Position numbers and translations under genes: made by a program. Below, one piece after another: positions 50,784 through 60,413 of a DNA stretch of 64,000 bases. The notes beneath the pieces were generated by a model, which was given only the letters and a program-made list of their open reading frames with translations, made no database searches and was not told the DNA's origin. Source of the DNA: Osmia lignaria lignaria (Eukaryota > Arthropoda > Insecta > Hymenoptera > Megachilidae); NCBI RefSeq assembly GCF_051020975.1, contig NC_135043.1, forward strand, positions 7,750,001 through 7,814,000, written 5' to 3'. Each line of letters begins with the position of its first letter. Positions within the stretch are counted from its first letter, which is position 1.

Positions 50784-51497
50784 GATTTCCATATCAGAAA
50801 GGGAAGAGGAACGAGAAGAAATCAGCGGGTTGCAAACGCAGGGTCACATTTGCTATTTGAAGCTTAATTAATCAGTTATTTAATTAGACAGGGATCAGGG
50901 TGGAGTAGCCTCTTCGTCATACTGGAATTTTAAAGTTTTAAGACTTTAAAGTTCCAAAATTTCTAAATTCCATAGTTTCAATGATATAAAAATTTCAAAT
51001 TTCTAAAACTCTAAGGCTAGGATCCTCTCATCAAATCTTATGGCCCATCCCATAAATAATCTCTCTTCAGAAAGGAAATAAAAATAAAAATTGTTTAACG
51101 CGAATGATCATTAAATAAAAATAAAAATAAAAGAATATTACCAACGAGTATCATTTATTAATATTATGATTAAAGATACATGCAGATTGAAGTCGACCGA
51201 ATATAAAGTGACAACTATTGAACGAAGTGAATTATTAATTCACTTCACTTCTCATTTCAAATCGATAATCGTTTGTCGAATGTTTTGGTAACCGTTGATC
51301 GTCCGATCTCCCGTTGTTATTTAAATGTCTTGTCAGTATTTCAAAATGCCGCGATGCTGGAGAATTTTCGAATGACTCTGGCTCGCGTATAAATTTCATT
51401 TTTTCCATGATTACACGTTCAAAATTTTAAGTAATCATCTTTAAAAATTTTCGGCATATCCTTGAAGCGTTGAGCGACAAAATTTGAACAAGACACA
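50784..51497. other. Intergenic AT-rich spacer
   Basis: No exon seen. It would contain the 3' UTR of the orphan exon and the promoter and 5' leader of the repeat-protein gene. The TTCAAAATTTCTAAA-type stretches near 50940-51010 are low-complexity. Confidence 0.4.
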
Positions 51498-54400
51498 ATG
51501 AACGGGATCAGGACATTGGTTTTGCAGGATTTCTCTCATATTTTACCTTCTAAGGGTGTTCAGGTATACCTTAATCATCAATTATTATTTTATTTAATCT
51601 AATCTACAAAGATTTTTGACGGAACCTTGATTTCTTAAAAATAATCAAAGTTAATTTTTACATATGTACATAGGTAGCTATTTTCCGAGTTTTCCATTTG
51701 ATGATTTAAAATCTTACAATTTAATCCTGAAGGTCGTAAATTTTTCAATTTCTTTACCATCGTTCATCCATTTCTATAATTCTAGCTTCACACGAATGCA
51801 CCCTCGCGTCGCTTCTGGAACCTCTTCGAGTTCTCCCTGAAAGAAGATGCGACCTGTCGAGACGTTAAGAAATGCCCCTCCTCGAAGGAAATCGTCTCCT
51901 CCTCCTTGCTTTCCAACGAATTCGAAAGCTTATCAAAAAACCGTGCAAGCTTATCCGCAGGCGGCTCCATGACCCCTAACTTAAATCCAAAGATACACGT
52001 CTACCAATTCGATGAAAAGTCGGATAACGTGAAACGTTCAAGAATACCAAGGCCCCTCGGTCAATCTGACAACCTGGTCTCCCTGTTGGATGGAAATCCC
52101 GTGCCCAGAACGATGAAATGGAAATTGAAAGGTTATAAAACCCTTCGCCATGAACAATCTAGTGATTTTGGGTTCGTACCTGGTGGAAACTGCTACGATC
52201 TTGATATTCTATCGAGAAACGACCCTAAGGCAAAAAAGAAGGATACTATAAATGAAAATACCCTATGTCTAACGACCAAAGCAATTGAGAACAAACAGAA
52301 TGATGTACGGGTTGAAAAGAAAGTGACACAACCAGAATCTAACCCTATCATGAATGCTGTTTCCAGTCAAATACCAACTAAGACCATGCAAAGATTGCTA
52401 GCAACTTCTATACCCAAAAAGGAGGATCAGTTTATACCAATTTCGAAATTGAAACTGTCACAACCATCGGTACAGTATTCTTCTCATCCACCCAAAAAGA
52501 TCTCCAAACCCTTGCCACCTGGAATGGAAGCAAAGACAGATGAACACCTTATGGAGGATGCTAGAAAACCACCTCGTGTCGATAAACCAGCCACAGCACC
52601 TTCTCAAGAATCTTACCCGCAACAAGCTTCTGAAAGTGGTAAGCCCACTCCTCAGGAATCATTTTTGGCCCATGGTGAAGTACCTGAGAATGCACAGTCT
52701 GAATGGTCCTCCATGGAGGAATCTAAACCCACTAAAATTGATCATGTAAAGGCTAATTCGAAAGAGGGTAATCATTCTGAACAAATGTCTTCAAGAATGC
52801 CAGAAAATGAATTGAAAAAAGAGATGATACCTCATTCGATGGAGATACCAAAACCATCAGCGTCCACCTACTTTGCCCCACGTCCATGGAAATATACTAA
52901 ACTATCCAAGTCCAGTTTATCGTCTAAGTTTGATAGTAAGCCTACTTACGAGTTAATCCTAGGTGCTCCACACAAAAGTAGCTCCATGAAGATAACAAAT
53001 CCTTATGAGAAGCAGCCTGTAACAACATCGCCATGTGCTGCAACTCAAGCCAGACTGCAGGCAGCAGTAAAGCAGTCAGAATTGCAGACTATGTCTCAGA
53101 ACAATTCTCAGAGTCAGGAGGCAGGTTCCTCTGGGCTCGGTGGGTCATCCATGACAGGAGGTTCCAGTGGAGGTTCTCGAAAACCACCGGCTTCGTATCC
53201 TCCATTCCCTGCGAAGAGATCTTCTTCGAACGCCTCATGTTTGCAGAAGAAAGTACCGGAGAATGCAACTGGAAATCCAGCTAACAAGAACTCGACGTCC
53301 AACATCTCAACTTCTAGCGCCAATATGACGCCGAAGAAATGTGGTGACCGTGATGAAGGTGGCGAAGGTAAAATGATATGCACGAAACCTCGTCAGAACA
53401 AATGTGGCAGGCAAAGAAAATGCGGCGACAGGAAAGAGAAGAAAGAGAAGAAGGTCTGCAAACGTTTCTGTTGTCCAGCACTGCAGATACCAAGTGGCTG
53501 TAATTTTGAAAATAAGTGCCCGAAGGATAGCAAAGGGCACAATAAGAAACAAAAGCGGGCTAAACCGGTAAAGACGGATCCTACATGCTTGCCAATGGGC
53601 AAGGAAAAAAAAGAGGAAGGAAGGGAAATTTGTACGAAACCGAGGAGGAGGAGGGAATGCAAGAGGGAGAGAAGTTGTGAAAGGGAGAGATCCTGTAGCG
53701 GAGAAAGGTATACTAGAAAATTGAACACTTTCATCTGAAATTTTCTGATCAAATAATTAGTATAATTAATAAAAAGGAGGGAAATTTTGAATTAACAATG
53801 CAAGATATTAAATCTTACATTTGAAAATATGTGTCTGACTACATATGGCTTTTTCTACTGTGCCGCTCACCTTGTTAAGTTTCTCTTTATAATGATTCTA
53901 TTCTTTATTCATAAATATTTAGAAGGAGACCGAGTTGCAGCCGAGAACGAAGTTGCAAGCGAGAACGAAGTTGCAAGCGAGAACGAAGTAAAAAGCGAGA
54001 GCCAAGTTGCAAAAGGGAGCAAAGTTGCAAGCGAGAGCGAAGTTGCTCCCGAAACAGAAACAGATCCTGTAAAAGGCAAGAAAGAAGAGATTGCTCGCAG
54101 AATAAAGAAAACGAGGGTCGCGAGATCTGTACGAAACCAAGAAGAAGAAATTCCTGCAATCGACAAAGGTGCAGTGATCAAAACTGTTCCAAAAGACCCG
54201 CGAAATGCACCGGACGAAGGAACTATACGTACTCAGCGTTCACAGGACGGCGGCTGTCTTCGCAGAATATAAAACGATACTCTTCCCTGCCAGCTTTTGC
54301 CTTCTCATTAATCAGCATGAAAGGAAACGGTGAATCGAATCAGACGATGTTTGATCCGGCTAAGGGTCGATTTTATGGAAAGAAACCACCATCTTGCAAA

Positions 54401-55623
54401 TCTTCCAAATCTGAAAGCAAATGTGAAAAGCCAGCTTCCAGCGATGACGTCAAATGTAAAGCACCTAAGAAAACTGAAAGCAAGTGTAAACCAGCGAGGA
54501 AGACTGAAAGTAAGTGTAAAACAGCTCAGAGGAGTGAGAGCATATGTAAGCCAGTGAAAAAGACTGAGAGCATATGTAAGCCAGCGAAAAGGACTGAGAG
54601 CAAATGTAAGCCAGTGAAAAAGACTGAGAGCAAATGTAAACCGGCGAGAAAGACTGAGAGCAAATGTAAGCCACCGAAAAGGACTGAGAGCATATGTAAG
54701 CCAGCGAAAAAGACTGAGAGCAAATGTAAGATAGCGAAAAAGACTACCGATGATAGCATATGTAAGCGAGCGAAAAAGACTGAGAGCAAATGTAAGATAG
54801 CGAAAAAGACTGACGATGATAGCATATGTAAGCGAGCGAAAAAGACTGAGAGCAAATGTAAGATAGCGAAAAAGGCTGACGATGATAGCATATGTAAGCG
54901 AACGAAGAAAACTAAAAGCAAATGTATAATAACCCCGAAGAAGCAGCAGGATTCTGGCAAAGCTTCCAGCAAATCTGACGACTATTGTGCTAAGCAGAGA
55001 GAGAAAATTTGCAAAGGTGATTTCAGATTCATTTTATTTGTTTTATTTATTTTATAGCTTGATATATTGTAAATAACTTGTAATTTGTTATAACAGAAAG
55101 GAAAAGTGCTTCCTCCCAGGATGAGTCTATGGAGGACCGGATAGAACGAGAAAAGAAAGAGATGGAAGAGTGCAAGAAGCACATCAAAAGCAACAAAAAG
55201 GACAAGGATAAGAAGAAGGAGGCGAAGGTGACCAAAGGTTTGGAACGCGTCGTGAGTCCATGTAAACAGAAACAAACGAAGAAGGGTGAAAAGGATCCAT
55301 CGAAGAAAATGTCCTGTATCGGCGTACCGTTCAATTGTTTGATCAACAACACCATGGGAAACGTTGTTTCGATGCCGGAGCATAAACCATTCGGTATTTT
55401 ACCGGAGAGAAACTACTCCGTGATGAGAAGTAGCTTCGAGGATATTCAGTTAGAAAAATCACAATCTCCCGGGGAGAAAAAATTTTGGACCTACTACGAT
55501 GACGATGATATTGCAGCGGAACCGATACCAGTAGAACATGAGAATCAGGAAGAGCATTTTAATGAAGGGAATTCTCCCAAATCCAGCTGGTTCCTCTCCT
55601 GGTTCAACAATGATCATTCTTAG
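51498..55623 (+). CDS. Cys/Lys/Arg-rich repeat protein, four exons, 1202 aa, novel
   Basis: Exons: 51498-51563, 51786-53707, 53923-55016 and 55097-55623. Donors CAG|GTATAC, AAAG|GTATAC and AAAG|GTGATT and acceptors TTCTAG, TATTTAG and ATAACAG join in matching phase to 3609 nt. The first exon gives MNGIRTLVLQDFSHILPSKG, possibly a mitochondrial presequence. Residues 60-490 are Ser/Pro/Lys-rich. Then come Cys-rich blocks, three ICTKPR motifs (two in exon 2, one in exon 3), RSCKRE hexapeptides, and about 18 units of KTESKCKPAK type. Three 22-residue units containing DDSICKRAKKTESKCKIAKK follow. The C-terminus is acidic (DDDD) and Trp-rich. The ICTKPR and SCKRER motifs on both sides of intron 2 confirm the frame. 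Repeated Cys-Lys units recall insect sperm-tail and sperm-mitochondrial proteins such as don juan; this is analogy only. No enzyme domain. Confidence 0.75.
53924..54055 (+). repeat. 18-bp coding minisatellite (RSCKRE hexapeptide)
   Basis: Seven or so copies of GAAGTTGCAAGCGAGAAC and close variants at the start of exon 3 of the repeat-protein gene. In the spliced frame they read Arg-Ser-Cys-Lys-Arg-Glu. In the next frame they read Glu-Val-Ala-Ser-Glu-Asn, which makes a long but spurious alternative open frame. Confidence 0.7.
54465..54935 (+). repeat. 30-bp and 66-bp coding minisatellite array
   Basis: Ten-residue units of the form KTESKCKPAK repeat through most of this span. From about 54740 to 54905 they are replaced by a 66-bp higher-order unit that adds a DDSICKRA segment and occurs three times nearly identically. 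The near-identity of the last copies points to recent unequal exchange. Confidence 0.8.
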
Positions 55624-55678
55624 AACAAAAAGTACAAAATTATTTGAATGATTCTGATTAGAGTTTTGAAATTCTGCA

Positions 55679-55684
55679 AAATAA
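55679..55684 (+). terminator. Poly(A) signal of the repeat-protein gene
   Basis: AATAAA 56 bases after the stop codon at 55623. A second AATAAA lies near 55796. Confidence 0.6.
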
Positions 55685-55953
55685 ATGTTATTGCGTGTGA
55701 GTAGAATTAATTCTGTTGAAAACCTGGTACGTATAATGTAATAACTTTTTATTCTTGTGAACAAGATACAAATCTGTTCTTTTAATCTATGAAAAATAAA
55801 TCTACAGAGTGCTACAAACGAATAGACTAATGAACTAATTTCTATTAATAATCATCATTCACGATTTTATATAATTAATACAAAGACTCATTTTGCAGGT
55901 AAACGGCACCCTCCACGATTGGGCACTTTATATCATCATCACTCTCATCCTCG

Positions 55954-56154
55954 TTAACACTAGATTGCCGGAGCGAGTCAATTTGACTCATTTACGATTT
56001 TATTGCTATATACATATACAGAAAAACTTAAATAATTTTTTTTTAAACATATGTTAACAAATACTAATTCCTTTCTCTCCCCACTCCTTAGTTCCAAAAA
56101 TCCATATGTACTATACCTATTTTGACGGATGTGAGTCCGGCAATCTAGTGTTAA
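55954..56154. mobile_element. TTAA-flanked MITE, piggyBac-like
   Basis: Both ends read TTAACACTAGATTGCCGGA in inverted orientation, a perfect 15-bp terminal repeat inside TTAA duplications. It is 201 bp long and noncoding. A subterminal GAGTCAATTTGACTC palindrome sits near the left end. Confidence 0.75.
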
Positions 56155-58924
56155 GATATTTACTTAAAATCATCAGCACGCCATATTCAGCGGACGGTTC
56201 AATAAATACGTTACGTTGGAGGGCTGGCTCGTCACGGTTGACATTTGCCTGAGTTTTCTGGTTCATCCCCAAACGGAACCTTGGATCTGTCTTCGAGCAG
56301 CACATCGCTATCGTCGCTTCTACCGACACAGCCCAGCTAACCGGACGATATTCGTGGTTCAAACAATCCCGTGGGCCAAAGTTCGTCCCGATGAATCGAG
56401 CCTCTGGTGAGCAGTTAGCAGACGTCTTTGTGCGAGGAACGAGGCACGACAGAGGCGTGCACGTGAATGGAGGGTAGCAGGAGGTGCAATTATGGGTTAT
56501 TCAGGTCTCGCCACGGGATACCCGGGGTGCCGTCACCATGGAATTTCTCGTACGCGCGTATACCTGGCGCCTCTATGCCCTTTTTATTACGTTGTGCACA
56601 CGTTGTGAACGCGCTAGTTTCGAACGGAGAAGAGAGACAGAGGCAGGTACCGACGACGGGTGGGGAAGAGAGCGAGGAGAGAAAAGCGGTGAGGATGTCT
56701 CTGCGGGAATCCCCGCGCTCCGCCACTTATGGGAACGTGATACGAGCTTTTCGTCGGATGCTCTCTTGCGTTTTCGCATTGTTGCGTAACCATGTCGTCC
56801 TTCCTTTGCCGTCGTCCTACGTTTCCCGCTACGCGTGTCTCCGCGCTCTTTGCCTTCCATGACAAAAGGAATCGATGTCAATGCGAACGCGCTTTGTGCC
56901 GAGTTTCTTTCGTCTTCCGGCGAATCCCGCGAGACGAGCAGGAAATTCGTGTTTGCACTGCTGAAAACTGCTCTTCTTCGACAATGTCGCGTTCGAATAT
57001 TTTGATGATTTCAAATTGATCGAGTTACAGGAAAATTTAGAAACTAATATGTAAAATGGTATTCTTAAAACATCTTGATTTATATACATAGATTCATTAT
57101 GTTTCTTCAAAATTTTGATTATTCTTGGAACGGATGATTATTGTTAGCTGATGGCACGCGACGCGATAGTTATTCTTATCCAGTCCTAAAAGCGTACATA
57201 TATTTTTAAGCAAGTTGTCATCGAGAAGATCGAACGGTTGATTTCACGGCTGCTTAAAAAGAGCACGGAGACCACCTAGACGTCACATTACGATGTCAAC
57301 GACTTCTTCCTGGACCACAAACCGCCTCGACCGTGTGTCCAGAATGAATGGTGACGCCACGGGTGGCACCCTACCGAAGAGAACTGCATACAACCGGTGA
57401 AAATGTGTCAATTTTGTCGGAATGATTCATATTCAGATAGAAATCTCGTCTTTCAAATATTTTATAATCATTGGGAACTGATAATATAAAATTGTATTAT
57501 AACGCCAAAATAGATTTAATCTAATACCATAGCTTTATTAAAAATTCAATGTTACAAAAAAATATAAAACTCCGTATAACTTATATTATATAAATAAAAT
57601 GCTAAATGTAACGGAATTTATTTTTAGGTACCAATGTGATATGTGTCTAGGAAGTTACTAATCCGTGAATTTTTTTCTAGGAAGATCTGGCGGCCTCTGG
57701 TGACACGACGGACAGTTATTATATTTTGTTAACCGTCAAAAGTGGCTCCGACCCGCGGAAGTGACGAAACAAGAACAGGAAGGGTTTTACGCCGTGCACG
57801 TGCAACGCTGAAGAAACGTCCCACATCAATCACGAAAAATGGAAAACGGTTTGTGCAAAACAAACGACGCGATGTTCTCGTCTCGTCTGGATACTACTAC
57901 CAAGTACCAACGCGTCGGAAAATCTGGTAAGCAGACATTATTTTAGGGAGCATAGCCTTGTTTTTCCAAAAGTCCTTGCGGTCTGAGAAAACAAGATGTC
58001 CTTTGTCCCACTTCCCATACGATCCTCTTCAGAAGTAACTGCTGACAGACTGTCAAAAATCCTCATAATACAGAGCAAACGTGTGTTCAGAAGTTAATAC
58101 ATTTCCGTTATACCGAAACATTAGTATTTCATTTGCAACTTTGTGAGGTTATGTGACTTATGCTTTTAACCATATCGAATTACTTGTATGTACAACAATG
58201 ATTGTTCATTCTTTTTGAAAATATGCTTAGTGAAATGCTGTTACTAGACAGTAATAATATCACATTTCAATTCGTGTATTTTGTATGTGAAAAACGATTG
58301 TCTATTTCTATGCTACAAGTGAATTATGTTTAGCATGATGAAAAATGGATTTATAGTAGTTGCATATTTATGAACACCTTCACGAAACAACGGGATAAAA
58401 AGTACCTTAATAACAGAAGTTGGATAAAGTTTCATAGCAAAGCACTTCTGTTACGTTTGAATTCTATGCATATGGTTTGAGTTGTTAGAATGACAATCAT
58501 TTTATTCGAGAAAAGAAGGAAGAAATCAAATAATTAGGATCCATTTATTCCGATACAAATCTTTCGATATCGATCAAATTTAATGACGTACAATCGATAT
58601 TTTGAAATTGGAGGTTAGGGGTTCGATCGATCGATCGTTAAATTGTCGTAAACGCATCAGCTTCTTCTTACGTGAAATTTGTCAAACACGATTTGCAATG
58701 CGCTGACGTATTTCACGTTTCTGTACCGTCGTGCAAGATATTCATAGAGAATCATTAAATAGCTAGCCAATTCTAAAATTTAACGAGCAACGGGAAAGAA
58801 CTGCGTCTGTCTCGGGATGGATTCGTCCGATTTGGTTGTGCATCTCTTCGCTTACGTTCACATTAGAGAAGGAAACGTGTAGAAGTCGAGGTGTAATGAG
58901 GCTTATTTATTGCTGCGTAAGGTT

Positions 58925-59160
58925 CGACCAATAGGGAGGCGGGATGGTGGCCGTGGCCATGCCCAGCAGCCAATCGGGTGGCGCGTTGGTTAGCTGTCAG
59001 CCGAGCCACGCCTCGGCCAATCGGCGCTTAGCTGCGCATGACGGAGTGGCTCGATCTTGAAACACGCCGGAGCGGCAGTTCCTTCTGGTGCGTGCGTAGG
59101 AGAACGTCTCTCTTTCGTCCGGTCACGAAAGAGAGAGGGAGTGTAAAATTGACATTTCGC
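58925..59160 (+). promoter_or_regulatory. so: Candidate distal promoter of sine oculis
   Basis: CpG-rich stretch with three CCAAT boxes in the same orientation (58928, 58970 and 59017) and a GC box (GGGAGGCGGGA near 58934). It is followed by a pyrimidine-rich TTCTGGTGCGTGCG that could be an initiator. It lies about 1.4 kb upstream of the so start codon. Assignment to so rests on position only. Confidence 0.4.
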
Positions 59161-59472
59161 GATTCATCGTCGAACTGTTCAATGTAACGAGTAAATACGT
59201 CGTATTGTCGTGTGTGATCTTTAAGTAGAATCGGAACGAGTGGCGTGTTTCAAACGCGGTGGTGTTTAAACAGTGGATTCATGACGTTCAAGTGCATCGT
59301 GTGTCGCGTGCTTTCAACGGTCCTCAGAGTCGACGACAGTTGAAACGAAGAAGTGTTCTCGGTTGATTTTCCTCGAAAAGAAGAAACGAGAGAGAAAGAC
59401 AGAGAAAACGGACTATTTAACACGCTCCTAATAATAGCCGGTGCGCGTTCGTACGCGAGTATACTAAGCGCC

Positions 59473-59480
59473 TATAAATA
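59473..59480 (+). promoter_or_regulatory. so: TATA box candidate upstream of sine oculis
   Basis: TATAAATA within CCTATAAATACACACC. A start about 30 bases downstream would give a leader of roughly 0.9 kb before the so ATG. It may be an alternative to the CCAAT-type promoter further upstream. Confidence 0.35.
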
Positions 59481-60148
59481 CACACCTACCACGGCCCGCG
59501 GAAACACGAGCCCGTGGATTTCACGTTGCAACCTGCCACGAGGAGATAGAAAAGACGCGAGTCGAAGGGAAAAGAGGGAGAATATAATCTTGAAGGAGGG
59601 CGCACCTGGCGCTCTAAGAGAAACTTGCCATAATCGGATCTAGTCGGAGGTAGTAACGCAAGATAATCGCTGTATACGGGACAAGGGAGATAGAGAGAGA
59701 GTGTGTAGTGTGTGAAGCAATCGGGTCCACCGGCTGCTGGCGTATCAACTTGAAAGCAGATTAGAGAATAACCGCACCTGGAACGAGATTTTATTATTTC
59801 ACGGGGGTATATCCCTTCCTTCCGTCTCGTAACACGAGAAACATCCCAGTAGAGTTCGTCGGGCAGCCGAGAGCTTGCAGCAACTCTCTACCAGTGGTAG
59901 CCTAAAAATATCTTCTTCCTGCATATTCTGACGCGTTTACACCATCGCGAGAGTCTCGTTGTTCTTGTGTTACCAAATACTTTTTAACTCTTTGCTTTCA
60001 TCCCAATCGACCGTTTCATTTAGAAGAGAGATTCTCCCCGGTAATAAGAACCCTAAGTTTAACCTGAAAGATCAGTTATAAACATACCGGAAGATGTTAC
60101 GCAGATAACTGTACATAAAAGAACGTCGTAAATGATCATTAAAAAGTG

Positions 60149-60307
60149 ATGAAGATCATCGATGAGACCATCCCCGCCAGTGGCTCTTCCGTAGCTAAAT
60201 ATTTGCCGTCGGAACGATCCTCAAAGGAATCAGATATCTTCCGTCGGCTGTGCGCGGGTTCCTTCCAAGGAATCTTAACCGTAAACGGATATTCGACCGC
60301 GTTGTAA
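60149..60307 (+). other. Upstream ORF, 52 codons, in the so leader
   Basis: ATG at 60149 opens MKIIDETIPASGSSVAKYLP and runs to TAA at 60305-60307, 107 bases before the so ATG. It is Ser-rich and shows no domain. If the leader is unspliced here, ribosomes would meet this ORF first, which could lower so translation. Confidence 0.4.
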
Positions 60308-60413
60308 AGAAATAGTGAGTGAAACGAGGTGCAAAGAAGGAAAGTGGTCCACGGTGGAGGGTGGAGGAGGGAACGGTGTGCAAGGGGTCGCCGTGGGCCC
60401 CGGAAATGATGCC

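Larger units (their letters stand above)
55624..60148. other. Intergenic interval upstream of sine oculis
   Basis: Starts with the poly(A) region of the repeat-protein gene. It includes a TTAA-flanked inverted-repeat element (55954-56154), a GC-rich stretch of overlapping chance frames (56200-57020), AT-rich DNA to about 58.9 kb, then a promoter-like CpG-rich stretch and presumed 5' leader of so. No coding exon was found. Confidence 0.5.

Noticed and set aside
51788..51970. 60-codon minus-strand frame
   Set aside because: Antisense shadow of the start of exon 2 of the repeat-protein gene.
53829..54272. 147-codon Glu/Val/Ala-rich frame
   Set aside because: Out of frame with the spliced Cys/Lys repeat gene; it arises because an 18-bp repeat is open in two frames.
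54526..54972. 148-codon Leu/His-rich minus-strand frame
   Set aside because: Antisense shadow of the KTESKC repeat array.
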